From NCBI GenBank assembly GCA_964036045.1, contig OZ038383.1, positions 89,997,086 through 90,061,085 of the forward strand: a stretch of 64,000 nucleotides of DNA, given 5' to 3'. The stretch is from Eutreptiella sp. 'Long Island Sound 2002' (taxonomy: Eukaryota; Euglenozoa; Euglenophyceae; Eutreptiales; Eutreptiaceae). Below, in pieces: positions 21,045 to 30,732 of this stretch; the first letter of the stretch is position 1; each line of letters opens with the position of its first letter. The position numbers and the translations under genes were made by a program. The notes below the pieces were generated by a model that was given only the letters and a program-made list of their open reading frames with translations, was not told where the DNA came from and did not search any database.

Positions 21045-22355
21045 GGGGCACCCTGGGAAACCGGGCCGGTGCTGTGCCCACGGTGTGGACAGCGCCATGG
21101 CCTTGCAGTGCAGGAGTGCCTCTTGTCATGCCCCTCCGAATCCCGGTTTTGGGACATTTGGACCGACGCATGGGAGACATGGAAACCAGAGGCAACCAAG
21201 TGGCGACGAACTGCGTCCGCAGACGAACTGCGCATGTGCACCCGCTTGCAGTTCCTACACTCCCTTCAACGATCCTTCCTTCCAGTCCAGGCGCACTGGA
21301 GGGTGGTAGTTGCCACATGGCACTTCCACGTATTCCAGCGATTGCAGGCGTGGGTCGTTGACAAGCTGCAGCACGCCCCAACTTTCGTCAGCAACAAGCG
21401 GCCCACGCACATTGTCCCACCTGTTGCTGGGGCCCTGCCGCAGGTAGCTAAACCTACGGCCCGCAACATTTGGAACCACGTGAGAGGCGTACTGTCGATC
21501 CCGCCGCCATCAGAGCCACGTTTCACAGATACTGCGCCCACGGTGGAGGAACTTCGGTGGCAATTGACACAAGCGGTCACCACTGCCGAGCGCACGTGGG
21601 TCTTGGAGGCCATGGCCCGGCACCACCATGTAGCACCGCCGCGCAAACGGCCCAGAGAACCGTCGCCGCCACCGGCACAGGCTCCGGCCTCACCGCCGCG
21701 CGAGCCTCGTGAAATTCATGCCGGACCCTTCCTGGAACAGGCCAGGCGTCTCATGCTACACGCCCAAATGCAGGCCGCACGACTCTGCCTGGAAGAGGTG
21801 GCGCAGGCACTCGCCCAGCAAGCCGTCACACAAAAGTCCCTCTTCTTGGCACACCACCACGAGCACTTGTGCCGGCAAGCGTACTTCCTCTACAAGGAAC
21901 ATACGACGCGGTGGTATGTAGAAGCGCAACAGGCGGTCTACCACTTGTCCTGGATGGCGGATTCTCGCCGACTACGCTTCCGCCAGTGGCGAACACCTGT
22001 CCTCCCCGAGGCGCGGTCCACGGCGTCGCGCAAGCTCGCCGTGGCATCCTCGTGTTGGGAGCAGGCACATGTTTCGCTGTCCACCGGCATCAAAGCGGAA
22101 GAAGCATCCGAACGGCGGCATATGTCCCAAGTGCACGCGGTGACCCTTACGGCCTTACGGCGGACGACTTTGTCGGACCCCCGATGGGACATCCGGGGGG
22201 CCACCGCACAGCGCATGAAGCGCTTGCGGGACGAGAACCCACCCGAGACACACAAGAAACGGAGGACAGAGGCGCCGGAGGTTCCTAGTGATCTCCAGGA
22301 TATGGAAATCCCGTTGGAGGACATGGGCGATGTCATAGTCTTGACTGGATTGTAA
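21045..22355 (+). pseudogene. LINE-B ORF2, part 3: zinc knuckle and coiled C-terminus
   Basis: Continues the RT frame after TAG 21,042. LCPRCGQRH and CLLSCPSESRFW (about 21,072-21,150) form the CxxC...C zinc knuckle usual at LINE ORF2 C-termini. Then come a Trp-rich segment, a basic stretch (RKRPREP), a long Ala/Gln/Glu-rich probable helical region and a second basic cluster (KKRRTE). The end is acidic, and TAA 22,353-22,355 is the likely true terminator. Confidence 0.7.
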
Positions 22356-22581
22356 CACCCCGAGAGGTCCGGGAGGACGCGCATACCCGTGCAAACGGGG
22401 CGACAGGGGTGGGGCAAGGCGCAGGACTCGTTCCTCCCGCCATCCCGCCGCAGCCGTCTTGGTGAGGGTAGGTCATACCAAACCCATACCCAAAGTCGGC
22501 CCTGTCACTGACCCATGACCTGCTATGTGTACTCTCAATGGACACTTGGTGGAACTTCGGTCACGAGTTAAAAAATTAAAA

Positions 22582-22596
22582 GCAATGGCCCATGCA
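22582..22596. repeat. LINE-B target-site duplication, right
   Basis: Identical to 14,119-14,133, directly after the A-rich LINE-B tail. Confidence 0.92.
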
Positions 22597-23777
22597 GACG
22601 TGGATCTTGATGTTTGGATCCGTAAGCTCTTTTTCTACTGTGGGGATGGGGCCAGTGTGGATCAGGGCGAATGTGGTGGGATTATCTGCATCATCGGCGA
22701 CTTACAGAAGGAGATCGCAGGCTATGATGTGGTGGTGCCATATCACGCATCGTGTCACAGATGCGAGTTGGCCTTTAAGGCCGCCATCGCCTCCGACCAT
22801 GCGTTTCTTGATCTGCTTGCTGACACGTTTGAGTGTGCTGCGCTCTTTTGGAATAATGCTCCCTCTAGGCTCAAGACATTGCATGCATTGGCTCTCGCCC
22901 TCGATGCCGCATTCTTGAAATTAGGGGTTCTGCACACTCGTCGCTGGTGTGCTTTTGCAGCAGATGCCTTGCGCCGTATGAAGCGGTGCTATGTGATTGT
23001 TGTCCTTGGTTTGCGTGAGGTACACCTGAGCAAGGCAGTCCACAAAGAACAAAGAGATGCTTTGCTTTTTGCACTCACGAACGAGGTGTTTCTATGTGGT
23101 CTGTTTTTTATGCTGGATGTTGTGCAGGCTTCAGCCCTAATGTCCCAGGGAATCCAGGTGACGAAGAGGTGCTCTGCTCCGATTGATCGCAGTGTGGAGG
23201 CATGCGTTGCTGAGTTGGACAAAGTAGCGCGATGGGAAGGTGATAAGTGCTAGCATTCAATGCCGCTCTGGTTTCTCACGAGGGCTCCCATACACGGTTT
23301 TATGGTGTCCCCTTGCACAACAGCACCGGGCGCACAGAATTCATGTCGCAGGCAAGTGATTTTGTGGCGAGGGCACGTGATGAGTTGTTGTCACGCTTTG
23401 TGAATACCCACCCTGTTGCTAAGGCGACAAGCTTCTTGGATTTTTTCGGCTGGCCATGGCATGATAGTGTTGCGCTGGCCTCGCATGCAACGGATTGCAT
23501 CACCACCATCCGTGACCATTTTCAGCCAGCGTTGCCCCCTTTGCCCTGTGCCGTGGACCAATTTATTCAGATTAAGATGAGGTTGCTTGCAGACATGCGT
23601 GTCGGGAAGTTGCCGTGTGACCTTTCGGTGACTCCTACCCCTGTTTTTACTGTTTCTGCATTGCATGAGGTGTTTTCACAGGTGTGGTGCATGGTGCTGA
23701 ATTGGCATAAATCTGTGTATGGGGACGGCGAGTCCATGCGTGGCGCCAGAGGACAACGTTATCAATGTGGACGATGA
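22597..23777 (+). pseudogene. hAT transposase, C-terminal part
   Basis: Resumes the frame left at 14,133. KLFFYCGDGASVDQGECGG is the second catalytic Asp block of TTF-type hAT transposases, and HASCHRCELAFKAA and FWNNAPSRLKTL fit the following conserved blocks. The frame ends at TAG 23,251-23,253. Coding then continues in another frame from about 23,247 (LAFNAALVSHEG onward) to TGA 23,777, so a frameshift is present. A typical hATC dimerisation motif is not obvious in the last 170 codons. An Asp/Glu-rich stretch follows in other frames (23,765-23,940). Confidence 0.75.
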
Positions 23778-24132
23778 CGAACAAGACGAGGAGGAGGACG
23801 ACAGGGACGAGGGTGGTGAAGGGGAGGACGGGCAGGAGGAAGAGGAGGGTGAGGGGGAGAGGCGCTTCTGCCTCGGGCAGGAGCACGACAGCAGGGCTGT
23901 CAGGGAGCGGGAGGGGAGTGAGTGGCCACCGGACTTCTAAAGCAACTGCAGTGGGGCAGTGGAGCCCGCGCACATAAACAAATACAAAGATGTTCCGCAT
24001 GTTTATGTTGTGCTCTTGTTTCATGTGCACGGTATGGATTACAGGAAGTGATGAGCCAATATTATTATTCAGATGCAAGCGCAAACAGCGGGGGAAAAAA
24101 AAACAAGGCACGGCGGAAAAATCATTTCAGTG

Positions 24133-24213
24133 GAATGAAGGTCCCAAAAATAAACGTTTGAATGAAGGTCCCAAAATTAAACATTTGAATGAAGCTCCCA
24201 TAAATAAACAAGG
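24133..24213. repeat. hAT right subterminal 27-bp tandem repeat
   Basis: Three units start at 24,133, 24,160 and 24,187 (GAATGAAGGTCCCAAAAATA type), each carrying a TAAAC motif. A degenerate fourth follows to about 24,240. Confidence 0.75.
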
Positions 24214-24495
24214 ATTGGGAACATCCAAAAATAAACAGCATGGGATTCGTTTTGTACCAAAGTTGAAGGCATACAGACATATCTAATCATGTAGTAGAGA
24301 ATTATACAGACCTCAATGGTACCAGCCACATGGAACAAAGTTGTGTCCTATGAACCTGCAAGGAAAGGAATGGGTAGAAGGAGGCAAGCAGCTGCAAAAT
24401 GATCATTTTTGCAAATAATTTGTTTAAAAAAACGGTAAAAAAACAACAAATTTTCACCAAAATAAACAAGTTACTAGTCACTAGTCAAATGGCCT

Positions 24496-24520
24496 TTGGA
24501 TAGTGTTTAATTAGAGCTTG
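24496..24520 (-). repeat. hAT right terminal inverted repeat
   Basis: Reads TTTAATTAGAGCTTG at its outer end, the reverse complement of CAAGCTCTAATTAAA. It pairs with 12,397-12,421. Confidence 0.8.
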
Positions 24521-24528
24521 ACGCTCCC
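24521..24528. repeat. hAT target-site duplication, right (ACGCTCCC)
   Basis: Identical to 12,389-12,396. Confidence 0.85.
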
Positions 24529-24593
24529 CCTTTGCAGTGCCCTATGGCCTTCGGCAAGGCACCTTGAAGGGAGGCTGACAGTCACCCAATCAG

Positions 24594-24680
24594 CTAGTCA
24601 GTCAGGCAAGGAGTCATTAGTCAGTCAGGCAAGCAGTTAGTCAGGCAGTCGGTCAAGCAGGTAGGCAAACTGGCGGGCAA
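24594..24680. repeat. AGTCAGTCAGGCAAG short tandem repeat
   Basis: Variants of TAGTCAGTCAGGCAAGSAG repeat four to five times with irregular spacing, directly outside the hAT right end. Confidence 0.7.
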
Positions 24681-24756
24681 AAAGACACAGTTTGGCTGCT
24701 TTTCAGTCACGGACTACATCTACAAACAATGGGGAACCTCAGGTGCACGGATCAAT

Positions 24757-24826
24757 CGGTGATCCAGTAGTAGAACGCTTCACACCCGAGACGTCGTCGG
24801 TTCGAGTCCCAGCTGGCGATCGTCAG
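24757..24826 (+). ncRNA. tRNA-like pol III promoter (A box and B box), possible SINE head
   Basis: TGATCCAGTAGTAGAACG resembles an A box, and GGTTCGAGTCCC about 36 bp later is a perfect B box. Outer bases ATCG and CGAT could begin an acceptor stem, but the anticodon and T stems do not fold cleanly. I favour a tRNA-derived SINE or decayed tRNA over a functional tRNA. Confidence 0.4.
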
Positions 24827-25155
24827 CGCGATCTATCGACCAAATACCTTTTTTGCCCAACCGTGGTTCAAATCCTTGCCAGCACAAATTTATGACCTCC
24901 CCCCCGCCCCCCCCCCCAAGAAAAAGTGAGATTCAGTTTCAGGGGGATAGAGGCCTCGAAATCAAAAAATCCCATTGGGTGATCCTTTTGCCAAGCATGA
25001 TAATGATTTTTCAACGGGGTTAGACATGCAGTATTATGCCTTCGGGTATGCTACGCGAACGACCCCCAAAAAGGGGGGCGTGGGGGTCTGAGCTTGAACT
25101 TGATCTCACAACCTCTCTTCGAGGTGATTTTGTGGTATGTCAAAAAGGGCTGTAG

Positions 25156-25325
25156 GGTGCAGAAATTGGGACACTATGGGGGAATCTTTGCACTGCACGC
25201 GCACTGCGTGCTACTTTTAGACTATGTTCCCCCCGAAGAGCCCCTAGACACGCCCCTTGGAAACGCCCCTAGAATTAGGTGACCCAAAGTGCCCCAGCTC
25301 AAGAAAGTTGCAAACTACCTTCGCT
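25156..25325 (+). repeat. R1/R2-derived dispersed repeat, copy at 25.2 kb
   Basis: Starts with the R2 phrase GGGTGCAGAAATTGGGACAC. Next are GCACTGCACGCGCACTGCG and CTACTTTTAGACTATGTTC, then GAAGAGCCCCTAGACACGCC and ATTAGGTGACCCAAAGTGCC. The last part recurs at 26,100-26,240 and 35,900-36,005. Confidence 0.8.
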
Positions 25326-25727
25326 TCACATAACACACATCATGCACATCTAGAAAAGCCATGAACGGCGTATTGGTTGCCCCCCTGAACATCCTCTAAT
25401 CTGGAGGGGGAGGCGGCCGCGGGTACCTCCTGTCGGAATTATATCGAAACCTTTGTCGACATAATACGACGACCGTTGTGGCGACAGCCCCGCGGAGGCG
25501 ATTTCCGCTACGAGATCATTGGGAGTTAAACTACTCACCCTCCGGCGGGTCTTTCGCTTCACCAGCAACATCAACCCTCGTAAGTTGAGGCGACCAGCCG
25601 GACGAGAATTTGATGCCGAATTCGAATGCAACTTGGCTTGGAATCACAGGCATAGCACAATTCAAAGAGATGGGTAGTATCCTGCACAAAGACATGGTCC
25701 AAATAGCCCTTGCAAATACCAACAAAG
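25326..25727. other. no feature recognised
   Basis: Mixed sequence. A minus-strand open stretch (25,350-25,631) shows no motif, and I see no internal repeat. Confidence 0.35.
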
Positions 25728-25789
25728 TGTGAAGAAGGGTGGAAATGGGTGAAATTGGGTGAAATTCCGAAAATGCTATATCCCCAAGG

Positions 25790-25908
25790 TGGAAAAAGCA
25801 TCAAAACCTACGCAACAGGGTAACGATGATGCCCCTATGATCTCAAAGCATGGGTCTCCAGTACGGCCGGACGCCCAAATAGTTGCACTGCGCGCGCAAT
25901 GCGTTTGA
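25790..25908 (-). repeat. dispersed repeat R1, reverse copy 2
   Basis: AAGCATCAAAACCTACGCAA, then GATCTCAAAGCATGGGTCTC, then CCAAATAGTTGCACTGCGCG. It parallels 12,190-12,310 and the reverse of 34,998-35,140. Confidence 0.8.
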
Positions 25909-25918
25909 GGCTGCCCCT

Positions 25919-26090
25919 TTGCCTTTACCTTTCCCATAGATTTCGCTATGGTAATGAGTCCCCAAGCCGCAAGCGGTTTGGACGGTGTTTCTGCCTCATG
26001 TCACAAGAACGAAGCGCCAACTCAGTATTCGCTACATCACCCCTGCCTTCTCGGGGTCCCCATGGTGGGGAGAAATCAATATGGCCACAT
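25919..26090 (+). repeat. R3 dispersed repeat, copy 2
   Basis: Matches 11,888-12,058 closely (about 90 percent or more by eye) from GCCTTTACCTTTCCCATAGA to GGGGAGAAATCAATATGGC, but has one instead of two 53-bp end blocks. Confidence 0.88.
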
Positions 26091-26099
26091 TTGGGGGAA

Positions 26100-26240
26100 T
26101 CTTTGCGCTACTTTTAGACTATGTTCTCCCCGAAGAGCCCCCAAGCACACCCCTTGGAAAGGCCCTGAGAATTAGGTGACCCAAACTGCCCCAGCTCAAG
26201 AAAGTTGCAAACTACCTACGCTTAACATAACACACACATG
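26100..26240 (+). repeat. R1-tail dispersed repeat, copy 2
   Basis: GGGAATCTTTGCGCTACTTT through GAAGAGCCCCCAAGCACACC to AAGAAAGTTGCAAACTACCT matches 25,190-25,325. Confidence 0.85.
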
Positions 26241-26279
26241 TTCCTTACGATGCACCAATGCCACATGCGTGGTTTCGGT

Positions 26280-26580
26280 TGTCAGGAAGGGGCTCTCTCC
26301 TTTCTCTTGCGGTTAGAATCGGATGGGGGTTGAGATTGTGTAGCCACAGGGGGTTGCGAGGACTGAGAGGGTTGAGGGATATTGGAGCTGGACGAAGCCA
26401 CATCGGCCCTAGGGGGCGCCGCAACACAAAAAGCATTGCCGCATTGCCCCTTTTCTAGGACCTGCTGCGCATGTTTTGCTTATTTCTTGGCCTCTCTCTC
26501 TCTTTTCTCACGGCGCAAGCGGTCAATCGCAGGCTGCAGTGTTGGCGCTTCACCGCCGCCGTCAGAGAATCGTTGGCCAT
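26280..26580 (-). pseudogene. decayed minus-strand gene fragment, coiled plus Ser/Pro/Gln plus basic tail
   Basis: Reading the minus strand from 26,580: a Lys/Arg/Glu-rich helical segment (DRLRREKREREAKK), an in-frame TAA, then a Ser/Pro/Gln-rich stretch and NRKRKER, a likely nuclear localisation signal. It lies just downstream of the 26,644-27,537 minus-strand gene and may be its last exon. No family is recognised. Confidence 0.35.
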
Positions 26581-26643
26581 TTTAGCAAAGAGCTATACAT
26601 TGAACGGGGCACCTGAACAATGCACTGCACCATAGAATCACGT

Positions 26644-27537
26644 TTATTTTGAATCATCATTGTCATCCGCATTGCCTTTTTCTGGAAGGGCTGGCAACTC
26701 ATTGGGGCAGACATCACCCTGTTTGTGGATAGGGGCACATTTCTTCAATTTTCCCCAATCCTGCAACCTCCTTGCCTTCACTGGCACCCACCCTTCGTTA
26801 AGAGGCATAGCCCACATGCCCTCGCTTGTGAGGTAGACATTTCGTTGTTTGATCAACTGGACCTTGCGCTAGGGGATGGCCTCACTGTACCTGGTTTTCA
26901 ACCATACATAGCCAGGATGGCACCAGAGGTTCACTGGGTCAAGTGTGCTGCCAAAGTCCAGCCACTTAATTTTTTCGTCACCGATCAAAACAGGTTTCTA
27001 TTGATTGTGTGTAAGGCCGCTTGAGGACGTGTATGCACCTGCTAGCCCCTTATGTATATTCCAAAAATCAGTGCGCTTCAGGATTCTGAATTTCCTCGCA
27101 ACGCACTGCTTGTTTCGCACAGTGTGCTTGATTCTTGCAAACATCAATGTCAATGCACGTCCATGCACGTGGCGAAAAACTTCTGCCGTGAAGCCTTGGT
27201 GGGTTTGTGTCTTTCCATCCTGAAAGTGTGCTGCAAAAGCAGTGGGGACATGCATTTGATCGCGGACGGCACCGATGGTCCGCAAATGTTTTTCATATTG
27301 CCCATTCTTTAGGCCCAAGACTGCATTGCACATCACATCCAACAATGGCTTTGATTTGACTATGTCGCAATGGTCAGTAGAGACATCAACATTATCATCA
27401 ATCAACCTTTGCAAGGCTTGCATGGCGAAACAAGAAAGAAAGCAGCGAATAGCCGATTGGACAATATTAGGGTTGAAAAAACGATACTTTGCAGGAAGAG
27501 CACATGCTCTATTGGGCTTTGCACCGAATACATGCAA
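26644..27537 (-). pseudogene. decayed minus-strand gene of unknown family, two in-frame TAGs
   Basis: A single minus-strand frame of 298 codons runs from 27,537 to TAA 26,644-26,646, interrupted only by TAG at 26,998-27,000 and TAG at 26,869-26,871. Motifs I can describe but not assign: FGAKPNRACALPAKYRF near the start, then KIKWLDFGSTLDPVNLWCHPGYVWLK and a Lys/Trp-rich C-terminus. An upstream in-frame TAA at the 5' end means that the true start is missing or lies in another exon. Absence of frameshifts over 0.9 kb argues for recent function. Confidence 0.45.
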
Positions 27538-27685
27538 AAGAGTAGGTTACCCCGTTGTATACATGTAGTTTGTGACTGGTATTTCACTTAGCCCGCTTTA
27601 CAAGGAGGTTGGGCATCGCCACTCCACACAGATGAGGAGCCCCAGGCGTCCCCGATCGTCAGTCTGTTCTCTTCCACCCTCTCCA

Positions 27686-27688
27686 TTA
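27686..27688. repeat. TTA target duplication, left
   Basis: TTA precedes the left inverted repeat and also follows the right one (33,992-33,994). A 3-bp TWA target is typical of PIF/Harbinger and 3 bp of several other superfamilies. Confidence 0.7.
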
Positions 27689-27717
27689 GGCGGCCGAAAC
27701 AGGTACGCTTTTGCACC
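27689..27717 (+). repeat. left terminal inverted repeat of the 6.3-kb transposon
   Basis: Starts GGCGGCCGAAACAGGTACGC. Against the reverse complement of 33,963-33,991 the differences are at positions 11, 12 and 26. Confidence 0.88.
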
Positions 27718-27953
27718 GCTCTTTTTTTAAAAAAAAGACCGAGAAATGATGTGGGTTATTTCAGTGAATTACCGTAATTTTTTGCACCTGATTTTTCTTG
27801 GGTTATTTTTCAGTAAAAAAAGGTACTTTTTTCGTGACCTTGCAACAAATTGGGCTCCTTTGTACTGCTGCGTATGATGGTATCGCAATATGGAAGGGAA
27901 ACCCACTGTGCGTCGCGGCACGTGTTGGTTATTACGCCTTTTTTCTGCAACAG

Positions 27954-28136
27954 ATTGCGAGGCCTCGCAATACAATGATTCGATTTCATTTGTTTTACTA
28001 GAGTCGAACTCATGCAGAGTTCGCATAAGGGTAATTACGACAAATAACACTCTTCTTCGAATGCGAGGCCTCGCATTCCGTTTCGGAATGTTCCCAAAAG
28101 GTGTAGTTTCGCGAATCGAAATGCGAGGCCTCGCAA
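27954..28136. repeat. left subterminal palindromes (3)
   Basis: Perfect TGCGAGGCCTCGCA cores at 27,956-27,969, 28,062-28,075 and 28,122-28,135. The first extends to an 18-bp and the second to a 20-bp perfect palindrome. They lie 270-450 bp inside the left terminus and upstream of gene A, so they could serve as transposase or regulatory sites. Confidence 0.9.
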
Positions 28137-28539
28137 TAATGGAACAGGAAACAATAAAATGGACAGATCCACCAACTACACAGCATGTGCATTCCCTTTA
28201 ATGCGGCGCTACTGTATGGGCGCCCATACAGCTCCCGCCGGCATCTCTACTTTTCATACTGTGGTCACCGTTGGCTTCACCGCCCAACAGCGATGGTCGC
28301 GGTTCGCAACTGGGTACCGCAAGTGTGATAAACAAGAGAAATGTGGGACCAGTTGACCGTTACCAGTAAACGATAATGCGCACGCGCGGCGCAGTTGCGT
28401 GCAAAGATCAATATGCGCGTGTCGCGTGTGCAGCGCTGTGCTGGCAAGAAATTTTATTTACCTGTAGCGTTAAAGGAGCCTGTTTTTTGTGGAATTGTAT
28501 AATAAAATGCACATTTTTGATTTTTTGAGATGATTGTTC

Positions 28540-30529
28540 ATGCCACGTAACGTTGCGCATCGAGCGAAGAGAGAGCTGGAACGGTTTGTCAGGCGATTGC
28601 GAGCTTTCTGTGCAACGGAACATGGGTATACCACTGCTGAATCACTATGGGCTGCCGTTGAAAAGAACAAGAGAGGAGCTGTTTTCTTTCTTTTTTGATT
28701 TTTGCGCTTGTTACGAGTGAACCGGAAAACACGGCACTCACTACTGAGGTTGAAAGGCAGACCAGAGAGCCGAGCGGCTAATCACTTCAAGGAGGAGTTC
28801 TTCAACTTGTGCAAAATCTTGCGCTTGCGCTGCACACCCCAGCACCAGGACGAGGACGCCCCGGGTTTTGCCTCCATCGGTCGGCAGAACAGGCGCCGGT
28901 TGCGCAGGACAGGACTGCTGCGGGTGCGAGAGGAAACTATGAAGGAACGGTCTGCGGGAAAGATGCTTGAGACATGGCGATGGATAGAGAACCGGCAGGT
29001 TTGCGTGTGCATCGACAATTCTTACATTAAGCAGTATGGAACGCATCCAATGATCCAGGATCAGTCACAAAATTGCACGGCCCTTTGCGTCGTTGAGATT
29101 CCGTGCAGGTTGCCGTATTTTGGAGGACACCCAAACATAGATTTGCTCATCGGCAGCATCGGCAGTGTGGCTGCAGCGCTTGTGAGAATGGAACAGAGCT
29201 TTCATGGGATCGTGACAGATCTGGGCCTGCTTGCGGACAGACCTGCAGCACTACCGAGCATCAGGGCGCCCCTTGACATCGTGCGAGATCCAGTACCGAA
29301 TCCTGGTTGGAAACCGCTGCTGCTGAGTACGCATCAGGTATCCTCGTACATGGGCCTGGTCGAGGTGTTGGACTACATTGCATCCCTGTCGAACCACACG
29401 CACGCCATTGTACCCATCCTCGTTGATGAGAACATACACAAAAGATGCCCCAAGTTGCTCTACTGCGACCGAACGCAACGGTGGAACTGGCACGAAAAAC
29501 TGAAGAAGACTCCTATCTTGTACGGCTGTTGGCATCCCTATAAATACCTTGTGACAAACGTGTGGCGCCGCTTTCATTCGCTGTTTGTGTACTTCCGCTT
29601 TGGCCCATTAGGAGTGGGGAAAACAGTAGGGTCGTTCCCGAAGCTTAGAGTCATGGAGAGAACTATTGCCGGCATCCTCAAAGGAGCGCCGCATTTCTTG
29701 CGGCAGTTGCGGCGGAAAGCGTGCAGGTTACAGGCTGGTGCCGATCACGGTGGGTCGGCGATGGATCGACTGAAGAGTGAAGTATGTAAAGCAATGGTGA
29801 ACCTTGTGCAGGACTGGTTACCGCTTGTCCTCTGCTGTGGATTTCTCGTGAGACAATGCAACTGGTCTGGACGGCACCCAGGATCCGCCATCGATGCCCA
29901 AAATGTTTTGCGACTGGTGTTCGTGCTTTTGACAGAACTCGGCAGGGCTGCAGCTGATCATGTTGTGTATGTGAGGACCATCGGTGTTGCGTTGTTGCAT
30001 TGCAAGGCGTTCAGCAGCGGCCTGCCAGGGTTGTGCTATGGTGAGGAGTTTGGCGAAGTCATGCTCAGTCGACTTGGGTCCATGAAGGATCGACACACTT
30101 GGGCTATCACACCGAGCGACGTGGAAGATTTGTTTGTCCAGATCTGCCCTGCGAGAATTAACAGACGCCTGCTGGTTAGTGGTTTGTCCGCCGACATTGA
30201 AACCGAGATCCGACAGCGCTTGCATTCGTATGTTACTGACGACCGCCTGAGAATTCGGTACTGTCCTTGGCAGTCGGGTACCTCGACCATGGAGAGGCAC
30301 TGGGAGACGGAACCAGATCTTTAGTCCGACCCTTACAGCGAGCCGGACGTGGACACATACAGGACTGTGTTGACCGATGTTTTGCGTACATTTCTGCGGC
30401 AGCCCCGGAAATTTCTCACCTGCCGTAATACGGTTGATGGACAACAAGGTTCCTCTGCGGTCTGATGCGCAGCGCACGAACATTCTGGACACAATCTGGG
30501 CCTTTACACATGAATGGAATGGTTTTTAG
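28540..30529 (+). pseudogene. gene A: transposase-like protein of unknown superfamily
   Basis: ATG 28,540 opens a basic, helical N-terminus (AKRELERFVRRLRAF). TGA 28,696-28,698 interrupts it, and the same frame then runs 540 codons (28,702-30,324). Acidic residues in conserved-looking contexts: CVCIDNSYIKQYG, GIVTDLGLL, PILVDENIHKRCPKLLYCDR and TPSDVEDLF. GCWHPYKYLVTNVWRRFHSL is the most distinctive block. These could hold a DDE/D triad, but I cannot assign it. TAG 30,322 is followed by coding-like sequence, then a one-base frameshift near 30,400 and DNKVPLRSDAQRTNIL to TAG 30,527-30,529. There is no zinc finger. The role as transposase is inferred from size, position and element structure. 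Confidence 0.55.
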
Positions 30530-30597
30530 GTTGATTCCCATCTCCGTTGTTCTTGTTGCCTGCACGCCGGTGCTTTTGCTCACTACTGCGTGTTCGG

Positions 30598-30732
30598 AAT
30601 GCGAGCCCTCGTAATCGTCTTTTCAATGAGTGTGTTTTTGACTATATGTTGTTACCCTAATGCGAGGCCTCGCAATACGAAGTAGGTAATTGCCGACAAA
30701 TACCTATAACGTCGATTGCAAGCCCTCGCAAT
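30598..30732. repeat. inter-genic palindromes (1 perfect, 2 degenerate)
   Basis: Degenerate copy 30,598-30,615, perfect core 30,661-30,674, degenerate copy 30,715-30,732. They are spaced about 57-60 bp apart, between the end of gene A and the start of gene B, where a terminator or promoter would lie. Confidence 0.85.

Larger units (their letters stand above)
14134..22581 (+). mobile_element. LINE-B: near full-length non-LTR retrotransposon with 2A motif
   Basis: 8,448 bp between perfect 15-bp duplications, ending in an A-rich tail (TTAAAAAATTAAAA). Order: ORF1 (14,291-17,144), 2A-like motif, APE endonuclease, RT, RNase H, zinc knuckle, coiled C-terminus (to 22,355). From about 14,740 to 22,355 all parts share one frame, separated by TAA 16,521, TGA 17,142, TAG 18,408 and TAG 21,042. 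One frameshift lies near 14,730. All visible endonuclease, RT and RNase H catalytic residues are present. The order EN-RT-RNase H-zinc plus 2A recalls Ingi/L1Tc-like and some CR1-like elements; the clade is not assigned. Confidence 0.92.
12397..24520 (+). mobile_element. hAT-superfamily DNA transposon, interrupted by LINE-B
   Basis: Termini: left CAGGCTCTAATTAA, right (reverse complement) CAAGCTCTAATTAA. Similarity continues to about base 25 (19-20 matches), and a perfect 8-bp duplication lies outside. Inside are AATAAAC/TGTTTATT-rich subterminal repeats, a zinc-finger gene (12,926-13,531) and a TTF-finger hAT transposase (13,555-23,777). LINE-B with one duplication accounts for 8,463 bp, so the element was about 3.66 kb before that insertion. 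A nonsense codon and a frameshift in the transposase make this copy non-autonomous today. Order of events: hAT inserted first, LINE-B later. Confidence 0.88.

Noticed and set aside
23719-23977. Separate Asp/Glu-rich protein after the hAT transposase
   Set aside because: Low complexity GA-rich DNA gives acidic or Arg-rich frames in all phases. It is more likely a transposase tail or UTR.
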